Positions 1 to 7,280 of a stretch of DNA of 21,036 nt are shown one piece after another. The stretch comes from a virus. The position numbers and the translations under genes are program-made. Where the stretch lies: the IMG/VR virus record IMGVR_UViG_3300042691_047776, positions 1 through 21,036 of that record. One strand, 5' to 3'. The notes beneath the pieces were generated by a model that was not told the DNA's origin, searched no databases, and saw only the letters and a program-made list of their open reading frames with translations. Each line of letters starts with the position of its first letter. Position 1 is the stretch's first letter.

Positions 1-1
1 T

Positions 2-334
2 ATCACCCTATGTGTGTATGCCAGCACCGAATACGTGGGCATTATACAAAATCAAGATGATGCTGTGACCACAATCTATGATTTTGGCGCCATACAAGAC
101 GTAGATCAAAAACGCAGATTCCTAGAGCTTGCCAATGTGTGGTGGTGGGAGTCCAATCGCTCCATACCCATCAACATTTTCCTTAAAACTGAATGGAATC
201 CATTCAGAGGTTATATCAGAACCTTTGTCAACAAAGATCTGGAAATCCTGCATGGTCCTGTGTGCAGTTTGAGCGAGATGGCTCGCAAAAAAAGCAAACG
301 TAAAAGTATTACGCTGGTTCGCAGGATTGACTGA
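2..334 (+). CDS. Conserved phage protein of unknown function, 5' partial
   Basis: The reading frame is open to the left edge of the window, so the true start lies outside; the first possible in-window start is a GTG at 14. About 110 residues are visible. The centre is rich in tryptophan and aromatic residues (a WWWES motif followed by RSIPINIF), and the tail is basic (RKKSKRKS). From memory, similar short proteins with this WWWES-(R)-PINIF arrangement occur in marine T4-like phages without known function; this could not be checked. No catalytic motif is seen. It is the only plus-strand gene in the left half, and its last 26 bases overlap the end of the convergent minus-strand DnaE-like gene. 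The gene call is fairly sure; the function is unknown. Confidence 0.75.
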   Translation: MTLCVYASTEYVGIIQNQDDAVTTIYDFGAIQDVDQKRRFLELANVWWWESNRSIPINIFLKTEWNPFRGYIRTFVNKDLEILHGPVCSLSEMARKKSKRKSITLVRRID

Positions 335-887
335 GCAGGTTCATGTGCAAGGCCACCAAGGCCGCATAACTGATGGCATGACTTTGTTTAAACACAAATC
401 CCTGTGACGCATCGCCATCCCACACTGTGGCAAAAACATCTGCCCAGGGCTTATTTTGCAGGTGCGCTTTGCCAGGTCTGATAATAGATATGAAAGCTGC
501 CATCCTAGGGATGCTATCTGGTTGCATGGTGGTCAACAACTGTGTGTAGTTGCCCACATGCACCAATTGCTGTGCCCACGCTGGATCAGTCCATAATCTT
601 TTCCATGGTGGTTCCAGGGCCAACATATCCTGATAATGCGCCGGATCTTGGATCAACTTGTACACAGTCATATTCAGCAAATCAATCTTGAAATAGCCCA
701 GTTGTTCGGCTTGTTCATAGTCAATAGCAGCACAGGCATTCACAGGATCATAGGGAATATCTGTAACATATACCCCACTGTTGTGTCGACGCACTTGCTC
801 TTGATGTATTTGACGTGCCGGGGCAACCTTGATAAGTTTAAGTAGCTGATCTCTGTCAGCCAAATCAATATCGATATCTGCACTCAT
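309..887 (-). CDS. Miniature DNA polymerase III alpha (DnaE) palm-like protein, 192 aa
   Basis: The protein follows the order of motifs in the C-family polymerase palm in a much shortened form. DIDID at residues 4-8 matches the PDxDxDF motif that carries two catalytic aspartates. SGVYVTDIPY at 37-46 matches the GGVVIAP region. YFKIDLLNMT at 65-74 matches KFDFLGL, which carries the third aspartate (here D69). IRPGK at 136-140 matches the YRPGP region, and FKQSHAISYA at 166-175 matches FNKSHAAAYA. The PHP domain, most of the fingers, and the clamp- and tau-binding regions are absent; bacterial DnaE is about 1,160 residues. The start cannot be later, because the first motif begins at residue 4. 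It is transcribed from its own TTGATC-17-TATAAT promoter with almost no leader. Whether it polymerises, mimics host alpha or does something else cannot be told. The homology call is my reading of motif order, not a search. Confidence 0.75.
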   Translation of the reverse strand: MSADIDIDLADRDQLLKLIKVAPARQIHQEQVRRHNSGVYVTDIPYDPVNACAAIDYEQAEQLGYFKIDLLNMTVYKLIQDPAHYQDMLALEPPWKRLWTDPAWAQQLVHVGNYTQLLTTMQPDSIPRMAAFISIIRPGKAHLQNKPWADVFATVWDGDASQGFVFKQSHAISYAALVALHMNLLSQSCEPA

Positions 888-892
888 ATTAG

Positions 893-921
893 ATTATAAC
901 ATTTATTTTTGTTGAGATCAA
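893..921 (-). promoter_or_regulatory. Sigma70-like promoter for the mini-DnaE gene
   Basis: On the minus strand, TTGATC (916-921), a 17-base spacer ending in TG-T, and TATAAT (893-898). Only five bases (CTAAT) separate the -10 box from the ATG at 885-887, so the predicted transcript starts at or within the start codon. The promoter overlaps the 3' end of the glycosyltransferase gene upstream. Confidence 0.7.
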
Positions 922-2084
922 CTACGAACATGTTTTTGTATCACAAGGTCAAACTTCTTTACGGAATCTAAATCACAGTTGCAAGTTAAAAAATTCCTTT
1001 TATTTGCATCAACCATTTTAGAAAATTCCTGACTTGAAAAAACAGTTGGGTTTTGTTCAAACCATTTCAGACACTCTACTGTAGCCTGATATCGTTTGTC
1101 ATGATCTAACTCGCTGTCAAACAATTTCAATTCAACTGGGAGTAAATTCCAAGCTGTATAAAATCCAATTTCATTGTACAATTTATTTACATTGGCACCT
1201 GCTACTGGGAAAGGCAAACACCCCGCATAAAAACATTTAAGAGCTTTTTCAGTAACATTTAGTTCATTGTTTTGCCAACCGCTTTCAGGAAACACCACAC
1301 AGTAATTTTCAAAATACAAAGGCAGTATAAAATATCCCGGAGGTACAAGTCCAAAGCGACCATTTATGCCAATCACAGGTGATTGATCATAATACAAATA
1401 ATCACTGTGTTCCATCCACACTGTTTGGTACAAGTTATTGACAAAGTTTTTAAATTTGATATCATGGTCAGATTCCCATTGGGAGTCTGCTACTTCAACG
1501 ATTTTTTTGCCAAGAGAACTTTTTATCTGTAAATTTAATTTGGTTTTCAAACATAAATCAATAAAATACTGTCTATTGGATCTTGGTTGACCATTGATAA
1601 ATGTGATGAGGTCTTTTCTTGGTAACAGCTCGTAGTTTTTGTTTTCAAAATATTGTGGATAAAAATGTCTGGTCCAGTAATCTCTACAATTTTGAACATA
1701 GGGAGAAAACCAAATTGTTTTTGTGAACATTTCGTGATCACACGTTAGATAACTGTTTGATACCAGATAGGTATTGTGATGTTGTGATAAGATTTTTTTG
1801 ACAGCCGGTGAGCCCACATGCAATGGTTCTGCACCATTGCAGATCAAAATCAAATCATATTGCGAGTAAACATGTTCATCCAGGGTTTCGGCTTGTTGTA
1901 CTCCTAGCAAAATTATACGAAGGTCATATGATTCTTGGTCGAGCTCATGTATCTGATCAGTCTCGGTCCATTGAATATCGCAAAAATAATTGTTTTCTTT
2001 GCAGAAATGCTGTTGATAGGCGTGCCAGCTATCTAGAATTTGGTGACCAATCCCCTCTTTTAGTTTATGCAATAGTATTTTCAT
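918..2084 (-). CDS. Glycosyltransferase-like protein, 388 aa
   Basis: Probably a GT-B-type glycosyltransferase of a kind common in phages. Two features support this. FINGQPRSNRQYFIDL at residues 162-177 is the asparagine-glycine/arginine signature that often opens the second half of such proteins. FPESGWQNNELNVTEKALK at 265-283, followed by AGCLPFPVAG, resembles the nucleotide-sugar-binding C-terminal region of fucosyltransferase-like (GT10-like) enzymes, where the pattern is E-x(n)-N-x-x-x-TEK-x-x-K. Acceptor and donor cannot be told. The ATG overlaps the upstream stop as ATGA, so it is translationally coupled to the 83-aa SGNH-like remnant. By eye it is more AT-rich than the UvsW and zinc-finger genes nearby, which fits an accessory insertion between core genes. 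The coding call is firm; the enzyme class is moderately sure. Confidence 0.75.
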   Translation of the reverse strand: MKILLHKLKEGIGHQILDSWHAYQQHFCKENNYFCDIQWTETDQIHELDQESYDLRIILLGVQQAETLDEHVYSQYDLILICNGAEPLHVGSPAVKKILSQHHNTYLVSNSYLTCDHEMFTKTIWFSPYVQNCRDYWTRHFYPQYFENKNYELLPRKDLITFINGQPRSNRQYFIDLCLKTKLNLQIKSSLGKKIVEVADSQWESDHDIKFKNFVNNLYQTVWMEHSDYLYYDQSPVIGINGRFGLVPPGYFILPLYFENYCVVFPESGWQNNELNVTEKALKCFYAGCLPFPVAGANVNKLYNEIGFYTAWNLLPVELKLFDSELDHDKRYQATVECLKWFEQNPTVFSSQEFSKMVDANKRNFLTCNCDLDSVKKFDLVIQKHVRS

Positions 2085-2332
2085 TTGGGCAAATTCGGTA
2101 AGAATATTTCATCCACCCACTTTTCATGCGCCAACGTCACAGGATGATTCTTTATGATTTCAAATTGATTGTCTCGAACAAATTTCAAACAATCATGATT
2201 ACTTTGATAAAAAATAAAATTATTCCAATCAATATTATCCCAGGGATACAGGTAGTACTGACCGTTGCCACAGGCGTTTTGATAGTTATCTTTGGTAAAA
2301 TTACAACCGGTGGCAAGCAGTTTTTTTTGCAT
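2081..2332 (-). CDS. Small SGNH-hydrolase-like remnant, 83 aa
   Basis: The N-terminus, LLATGCNFTKDN (residues 5-16), resembles block I of phage SGNH/GDSL-type hydrolases (GCSFTxxN). The C-terminus, NHPVTLAHEKWVDEI (about 62-76), resembles block V, the region with the catalytic histidine (HPxxxAHxxWADxI). The roughly 100-200 residues that normally lie between are missing, and the position of the nucleophilic serine holds asparagine (GCNFT). The protein is therefore probably an inactive, internally deleted descendant or a repurposed small protein. Its ATG directly follows the TAA of the zinc-finger gene, and its stop overlaps the next start as ATGA, so it sits in a coupled chain and is likely translated. 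The family assignment rests on short motifs only; the alternative is an unrelated small protein. Confidence 0.6.
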   Translation of the reverse strand: MQKKLLATGCNFTKDNYQNACGNGQYYLYPWDNIDWNNFIFYQSNHDCLKFVRDNQFEIIKNHPVTLAHEKWVDEIFLPNLPK

Positions 2333-3007
2333 TTACCAACCTGCTTTATGTAACATCTCAGTCACGTATTCTTGGTCAGCCACATAGTCGCTGAACTTTT
2401 TCATCCATACTTCTGAGTCAATGTAAGGCCATAGCATGGCTATCTGCGTGGCATCTAGTTCGCTCAAAAAACCTTGTCCACTTTTGCAATTATAAATGAT
2501 CCAAGGGCTGATGCGTCCTGCAGTCACGGCATAGACCATGGCATTGGTATTGCCATAACGCAGGCAATCTTCGGCGGGATTGCCAGTTTCTTCAGCCCAG
2601 TCTATACCAAACTCCATGGCACGGGCCAAGGCATCGTTGACATTTTCCACACGTAAGTAATCGACCAAATATTCAGTATACATGACGTCAGTGCACCATC
2701 GATCAATTTTTTTATTGTTCTTGAGCAACCACTCAGTGAATCTGGCCGGGTTGACAGCACGTACCGCCACGCAGTATCTTCCAAACTTTACAAATGCCCG
2801 ATAATAAGAACTTTCACAAAAGTCATCGTGGGTTTTCAGGCGTGCCGATCCTTGAGTAAGTTCATAAAACTTCAAGTATGCCTGGAACCCTAGTCGCACA
2901 CCTGACTCATCTCGCTCTTGTCTGCGGCGGCGTGGTTCACAAGAATGCACAGCAAGACTGGCTTCTCTCACAAAGTCTTTGCGACAATACTGACAGGTAT
3001 AGGTCAT
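2333..3007 (-). CDS. Zinc-finger phage protein of unknown function, 224 aa
   Basis: The N-terminus carries one compact CCHC zinc finger: C5 and C8 (CQYC), then H21 and C23 (HSC), followed by an arginine-rich stretch (EPRRRRQER, 24-32). This would suit nucleic-acid or protein binding. The remaining 190 residues are helical-looking, with many aromatic residues and no recognisable catalytic motif. I recall similar zinc-finger proteins beside replication genes in marine T4-like phages, but this is memory, not a search. The ATG overlaps the preceding stop as ATGA, placing it in the operon that begins at 3950. Its neighbours (gp62-like protein, UvsW) suggest a DNA-metabolism role; this is inference from context. 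Confidence 0.8.
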   Translation of the reverse strand: MTYTCQYCRKDFVREASLAVHSCEPRRRRQERDESGVRLGFQAYLKFYELTQGSARLKTHDDFCESSYYRAFVKFGRYCVAVRAVNPARFTEWLLKNNKKIDRWCTDVMYTEYLVDYLRVENVNDALARAMEFGIDWAEETGNPAEDCLRYGNTNAMVYAVTAGRISPWIIYNCKSGQGFLSELDATQIAMLWPYIDSEVWMKKFSDYVADQEYVTEMLHKAGW

Positions 3008-3450
3008 TTTTTCGTGTCTTGCCCGCTGGCTTTTAAGTAGGCATCTATGTCTTTTTTGGTGTTGATCCGACTCATCAATTCTACTTCGTCATCTTTCAAG
3101 TGTGGATACATTTCAGCCAATTGTTTTCTGATGCCGCTGGCACCTGGTTCTTTTTTTCTGGGAGCGATCCACGGATGTCGTTGTGGGCCTAATCCCGGAC
3201 TCACTGTGGTAGCTGTCAGCCACTGTAGTCGAGGATGGCGGTTGATATCAAAAAATCTTTTGTTCAATCTTTCGTTACAGGCTATCAAGTAAAACTCTTG
3301 CAAGTCTCGTGATCCTTGCACCGCTGACCCCCAGCGTATCATGAGATAGTTACTGAACTTTCGGCGTTCTTCATCAGTGAGGCTGTCATAGAACTCACGA
3401 TTCTTGCGATCAAATTCGGCCATCTCATTGGCTATGCTGAGCTTGTCCAC
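3004..3450 (-). CDS. Candidate clamp-loader small subunit (gp62-like), 148 aa, GTG start
   Basis: T4 gp62 joins gp44 to load the gp45 sliding clamp. This protein has a gp62-like outline: a phenylalanine/serine helix start (RKFSNYLMIRW, about 30-40), a conserved asparagine-containing helix, a short leucine/tryptophan segment ending in a proline and basic turn (RHPWIAPRKK, about 91-100), and a helical C-terminus of a type seen in marine gp62 proteins. Identity is too low to be certain by eye. It starts with GTG, which shares its G with the upstream TAG stop (TAGTG), so it is coupled to the 166-aa gene. T4 gp62 is about 187 residues, so this is a little short. No gp44 or gp45 gene is in the window to confirm it. 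Alternative: an unrelated conserved phage protein. Confidence 0.5.
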   Translation of the reverse strand: MDKLSIANEMAEFDRKNREFYDSLTDEERRKFSNYLMIRWGSAVQGSRDLQEFYLIACNERLNKRFFDINRHPRLQWLTATTVSPGLGPQRHPWIAPRKKEPGASGIRKQLAEMYPHLKDDEVELMSRINTKKDIDAYLKASGQDTKK

Positions 3451-3950
3451 TACCAGGCCCGATTATAGTTGACCACTTCGCAGTTCCTGCTAATATCTTT
3501 GACAAAGTACACACAATCTGGTTTGGGGCCTTCGCCGACAGGCACACACAGCATCTGACCGTTTTTGAGTTTGGGGGCATACCATGTGACTTCTTGATAC
3601 ACATCAATGATTTCTACATCCAAGAAACTGGGTCTAAAACTGCTAAGTGGATTGAACTGGAATGCTTTGAATCCACGATCGTTAATGGCGGTCAGAGGTA
3701 GCACTTCCAGGTCACCTAGGTCAGGTTCTCCGATGAGTATCTGCCAGTCTACCGGCATCCGAATGCGATGTTCGCCTATGCGTAGCACCAGAGCCGGGGC
3801 CGTGAAGCTTTCCAGAAAGATCAAGGGTATGTAGTGATAGTCAGGATCTTTGGGATCTGAATTGTCAAAAATGGCGAAACGCATGTCATCTACCTCTTCG
3901 GGCAAGTGATCCAATTCAAAGTGCTGATTTTCTAGGGTGAGTATTCTCAT
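3450..3950 (-). CDS. Conserved phage protein of unknown function, 166 aa
   Basis: A beta-rich protein with no recognised catalytic motif. Distinctive segments are PLIFLESFTAPALVLRIG (residues 42-59), DLGDLEVLPLTAINDRGFKAF (76-96) and FVKDISR near the C-terminus. I recall close relatives as conserved hypothetical proteins beside replication genes in marine T4-like phages, but no function. It is the first gene of the operon 3950 to 918, with its own promoter at 3957-3984. That promoter lies so close to the start that the transcript is predicted to begin on the ATG. No Shine-Dalgarno sequence precedes the start. It is followed by the gp62-like gene with a one-base stop/start overlap, which hints at a replication-linked role (inference). 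Confidence 0.8.
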   Translation of the reverse strand: MRILTLENQHFELDHLPEEVDDMRFAIFDNSDPKDPDYHYIPLIFLESFTAPALVLRIGEHRIRMPVDWQILIGEPDLGDLEVLPLTAINDRGFKAFQFNPLSSFRPSFLDVEIIDVYQEVTWYAPKLKNGQMLCVPVGEGPKPDCVYFVKDISRNCEVVNYNRAW

Positions 3951-3956
3951 AAGTTG

Positions 3957-3984
3957 ATTATAACATGTTTTGTGGCAAGTGCAA
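3957..3984 (-). promoter_or_regulatory. Sigma70-like promoter, operon 3950 to 918
   Basis: On the minus strand, TTGCAC (3979-3984), a 16-base spacer ending in an extended -10 TG (TGT), and TATAAT (3957-3962). Six bases (CAACTT) lie between the -10 box and the ATG at 3948-3950, so the predicted +1 is the A of the ATG. The -35 box lies just before and across the UvsW stop region. Confidence 0.75.
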
Positions 3985-3987
3985 CCT

Positions 3988-5451
3988 TTATTTCCAACTC
4001 AGTTTCTCTTGTGTAAACGGATAGTTGGCTTCACGATAGAAAACTTTTCTTTTTTGTAAATGTCGTTTGGCAAATCTACAGGTTGATGTCACGTCCCAGA
4101 TCTGCACATGGTCCTTGTCCTCAGCCTTGCGGATACCGCGTCCTATACTTTGAATAACACGGACAAAGGATTTACCTGGTTCAATGAGCACCAGGTTAAA
4201 AATCCTAGGTATATTGATACCCACAGCAGCAACGCCATAAGTGGCCACGATGATCTTGCCATCTGCCACAGCCACTTCATCATATTCATCTTGTCGGTCC
4301 TTGGCTTTGGTTGCACCGCTCACAAATACTGCATCCTCTAACTGATCTACCAGTGCTTGCCCAGCGGCAATGCGATCTACCAGCACAAGAGTGTTGCCTG
4401 TGGCGTTGACCTGACGCACCAGATCAGCAATGGTCTTTAACCTGTCGGGTTCTTCTAAGAGATATTTTAATTCACTCTGATAGTTGGTGAACTCGGCATG
4501 ATCTTCTAACTGCACGATGTTGACATGACACTGTGCCAGCACACCTTGACTTTGCAGTTCGCTGGCACTGAGTTTAGATATCACAGGACCCAGACTGACC
4601 AACAAGGCCACGCTTTCAAACTTTTCTTTGGGTATGGTTCCTGTGAGTCCCCAGCGTATGGGTATACGACTCATCACACCTGTGAGCAAGGTTTTCAGTG
4701 CATCTGCTTTGGCCATGTGTACTTCGTCCACAATCACACATACTACACCTTCTATGAACTCGCCAATGGTGCAATCATCTTCTGTGGTACCGTTTTTTGT
4801 GTTCTTGAGTAGCACGTTAAGGCTTTGCCAGGTGCATATGGTATGTTGGCGACCCCATTCTTTTCGGTCGCCAAAATAAACACCCACATCCAGTCCCATG
4901 TTGATGTAGTCTCGTTCTGTTTGCGTGACCAAGCTCTTGTTGGGCACGATCACGATGCTACGGCCATATGCGGTCACAGCGTCGCTGAGTGCGGCTGTCA
5001 TCACAGTCTTGCCTGCTCCTGTGGCCACTTCTTGCAGGCACTGTGGATTGTTCAAAAAGTTGTTGATGATCTCTACCTGATAGTCACGTAGCTTCATGGG
5101 TTCGCCTGCGGCCGGATGACCCTTGGGCCAGGCTATGTGGCTATAACTGTCTTCGGTGACTTGTGCAAATTCAAACGTGGTTGAGTAATCACGTTGGTCA
5201 TCTATGCTGATATCATAGTTGAAATTTTCCAACACCGGTAGTATTTCTGGCAACAAGTTCACGTAGGTACTGCCGCCCAGTTGGAAATAACTTACCTTGC
5301 CGTCCCAACGACCTAGTCTCACTGCTGGCAAATATCTGGCATATGGCACATCGTATTTGAATGTGCTTACCAGTTTGCGCCGAGCATCCAGCTCGAGTCC
5401 TTCAATTTTGATATTGACTTCATCGCGTAGAACAATAGTGGCTCTTCTCAT
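3988..5451 (-). CDS. uvsW: UvsW-like superfamily 2 ATP-dependent helicase, 487 aa
   Basis: T4 UvsW is an ATP-driven RNA/DNA and branched-DNA helicase (503 aa) that unwinds R-loops, promotes branch migration and shuts off origin replication. This protein has the full set of motifs: RDYQ at 122-125, Walker A ATGAGKT at 143-149, DEVH (motif II) at 242-245, GLTGT (motif III) at 268-272, and QSIGRGIRK (motif VI) at 434-442. Before the helicase core, about 110 residues including LPAVRLGRWDGKVSYF match the small N-terminal DNA-binding domain of UvsW (RxGxWDGxI). That alignment leaves no room for a later start. The gene abuts the oxygenase stop with zero spacing and has no Shine-Dalgarno; its promoter is at 5458-5486. 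It is intact and of normal length. Confidence 0.95.
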   Translation of the reverse strand: MRRATIVLRDEVNIKIEGLELDARRKLVSTFKYDVPYARYLPAVRLGRWDGKVSYFQLGGSTYVNLLPEILPVLENFNYDISIDDQRDYSTTFEFAQVTEDSYSHIAWPKGHPAAGEPMKLRDYQVEIINNFLNNPQCLQEVATGAGKTVMTAALSDAVTAYGRSIVIVPNKSLVTQTERDYINMGLDVGVYFGDRKEWGRQHTICTWQSLNVLLKNTKNGTTEDDCTIGEFIEGVVCVIVDEVHMAKADALKTLLTGVMSRIPIRWGLTGTIPKEKFESVALLVSLGPVISKLSASELQSQGVLAQCHVNIVQLEDHAEFTNYQSELKYLLEEPDRLKTIADLVRQVNATGNTLVLVDRIAAGQALVDQLEDAVFVSGATKAKDRQDEYDEVAVADGKIIVATYGVAAVGINIPRIFNLVLIEPGKSFVRVIQSIGRGIRKAEDKDHVQIWDVTSTCRFAKRHLQKRKVFYREANYPFTQEKLSWK

Positions 5452-6141
5452 TTAGATATTATACAGCTTTTTGTAAGAATTAACAACGATATTTTGGAAA
5501 TTTTCATCGAACTGTTGATGAACAATAATATGCCATCTTGCCTGTTTGCTATTATTAAACACGGCGTGATTATTAGAAAGATCTAACCAAAAGGCAGTAC
5601 CTGGAGAAAAGGGAACCGTTCCTTGTCGCTCCATCACGAACTGACAACCGTCTGGCTGTGTAACAGCTATATTGATCGCCGTCAATTGGGATATTTTAGT
5701 ATCGGTATGCATTGAAACATACCCTCCTGGGTCCAACAGCATTACCCGTAATCGAGAGAATTTGGATCCTGGCCAGGATGTAGAAAAATATTTTACTGTG
5801 TTGGGCATTAAAGTTTTGGCTTGAGTTGTCCAACCGTGTGGACGATCGTCATTGTAATAAGAGTCTTCTCTAGTTGCATCATAACTTTTGCCATGTATGC
5901 AAAAACTTTTCCACCCTTGATGTTCGTTGTACTCACTGTCTCTATGATTGCAAAGAAGATGTTCTATGTTTGGAATTTCTTGCAAGATCGTTTCTGTAGG
6001 AACATCAAGATCTAATTGCAACCATGGTAATCCTGAGTGCTTTTTGATCCATTCAAAATCAGCAGTCGGATTGTAGATAGGTAATTGAAGTGGTTGTCCA
6101 GCATACTTTTTGGCCATGAGTTGACTGATCTGATGTTTCAT
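5452..6141 (-). CDS. 2OG-Fe(II) oxygenase, aspartyl/asparaginyl beta-hydroxylase-like, 229 aa
   Basis: The C-terminal half is a double-stranded beta-helix oxygenase. The iron triad is H145-x-D147 (MHTDT) plus distal H192 (NNHAVFNNS), and R202 in ARWHIIVH is in place to bind 2-oxoglutarate. LRVMLLDPGGYVSMHTD and GTAFWLDL fit the aspartyl/asparaginyl beta-hydroxylase branch of the superfamily. The substrate cannot be read from sequence; phage relatives could act on protein side chains or on small molecules or glycans. The start overlaps the stop of the 380-aa gene as ATGA, and its stop directly precedes the UvsW ATG. By eye the gene is AT-richer than UvsW, as are the two genes before it, so the three look like one accessory cassette. 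Confidence 0.85.
   Translation of the reverse strand: MKHQISQLMAKKYAGQPLQLPIYNPTADFEWIKKHSGLPWLQLDLDVPTETILQEIPNIEHLLCNHRDSEYNEHQGWKSFCIHGKSYDATREDSYYNDDRPHGWTTQAKTLMPNTVKYFSTSWPGSKFSRLRVMLLDPGGYVSMHTDTKISQLTAINIAVTQPDGCQFVMERQGTVPFSPGTAFWLDLSNNHAVFNNSKQARWHIIVHQQFDENFQNIVVNSYKKLYNI
5458..5486 (-). promoter_or_regulatory. Sigma70-like promoter for uvsW
   Basis: On the minus strand, TTGTTA (5481-5486), 17 bases, TATAAT (5458-5463). Six bases (ATCTAA, including the TAA stop of the oxygenase gene) separate it from the ATG at 5449-5451, so the predicted +1 is the A of the ATG. It lies inside the last codons of the oxygenase gene. The -35 match is moderate (4 of 6). Confidence 0.6.
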
Positions 6142-7280
6142 TTTATCTTAGATTGAAAAATATTATATTCTTCTACGGTGTTATGCAACAATGTCCATTT
6201 GTAATTTAGAATATTTGAACACCAGATGTTATCATAATTACTTACGTCATTGTTGATGACCCAATTGATCAAGCTACCATTAAAGAATTTCACTTGTTTT
6301 GTTTGCTGAGCATTTTGCCAGCGATCGATAAAATTTTTCCCTGCCAATGTTGTAAATTTATCATTGACATAATCAACAAACGTCGATCGTTTTTTAAGTG
6401 TCAATTTTTGTAACGGTGTCAGCCTCGGGTCATCAAGTTGATAGTGGACCAATTTATTTTGTGATATAAAATTCCAAACAAAGGTTCCGTAATCTATCCC
6501 ATTCCACTTGGTCCATAATTGATGACAAAAATTTACCTGCGTCCGACTTATATCAACTATTTGTATTTCTTCAGTGCTGTCATTAACAATATTTAACATC
6601 CAGGAAAGACCCGAGCCAGGAGTAACTAGTCTAGGTTGATTGGTGACTATCACTGGTTCATTGTTAAATACCCATAATTGATTTTCAGCTATGTTTTTAT
6701 AATCCTGATATTTGGTCAAATCTATTTTGCCATTGTACAAGAAAAATTTCAAATCTCTGCTGGCGCGATTCCAATTTACTATACCTCGATTACGTTGTAA
6801 TTGTTTGGCAATAATTCCTTGCCCAAAGCCATCAACCTGGTATTGTGTTATTTCCTTGCCTGGCTTTACCCATAACGGAGTATAATTATCATGCAAATTT
6901 TGTTCGCTCCTAAGCGGCATGGGATGGCAAACAGTCTTGACCGAAAAATCATCTAGCGTGTAGTTGTCAACAGCCATGAACCAACATTGATCATTGAGCT
7001 GTAATTTTTTGTCTGGATGCCAAATTAGATGTGCTATCAACCCGGTATGTGGGTATGTATCAACCAACTGTTTCCACTGTTTCCAATCTGTAAACATGGT
7101 TCCGCTTTTGACAAACAGTGCGTAGGCATGATTGTTTTTCTTGGCCCAGGTAAATCCTTCACACCAATCATTGCAAACAAAAATTTCTTGTCCGGTAACA
7201 TCCCCGTGATTATCGTATTGTATTCCACTCAGGGTTTGATTTCTGTATGGGCCATCTAATACAATCACCGGCCATGTCAT
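6138..7280 (-). CDS. Uncharacterised two-part phage protein, possibly methyltransferase-like, 380 aa
   Basis: I do not recognise a named family with confidence. The first half (about 30-140) has features of phage sugar-related proteins: a FVKSGT segment (56-61), LNDQCWF (95-101) and HDNYTPLW (130-137). The second half contains TPGSGLSWMLNIV (220-232) followed by QIVDISRTQVNFCHQLW (240-256). This pattern, a glycine-rich turn and then an acidic strand end, resembles a Rossmann or SAM-binding fold, and the C-terminus SNILNYKW would be a later strand. A methyltransferase-like function is only a guess. It overlaps the upstream gene and the downstream oxygenase by ATGA on both sides, so the three genes are one translationally coupled unit and probably act together. 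AT-rich relative to neighbours. Confidence 0.75.
   Translation of the reverse strand: MTWPVIVLDGPYRNQTLSGIQYDNHGDVTGQEIFVCNDWCEGFTWAKKNNHAYALFVKSGTMFTDWKQWKQLVDTYPHTGLIAHLIWHPDKKLQLNDQCWFMAVDNYTLDDFSVKTVCHPMPLRSEQNLHDNYTPLWVKPGKEITQYQVDGFGQGIIAKQLQRNRGIVNWNRASRDLKFFLYNGKIDLTKYQDYKNIAENQLWVFNNEPVIVTNQPRLVTPGSGLSWMLNIVNDSTEEIQIVDISRTQVNFCHQLWTKWNGIDYGTFVWNFISQNKLVHYQLDDPRLTPLQKLTLKKRSTFVDYVNDKFTTLAGKNFIDRWQNAQQTKQVKFFNGSLINWVINNDVSNYDNIWCSNILNYKWTLLHNTVEEYNIFQSKIK

Noticed and set aside
4525-5091. Overlapping plus-strand open frames inside uvsW
   Set aside because: They are antisense shadows of a strongly conserved helicase and have no start signals.
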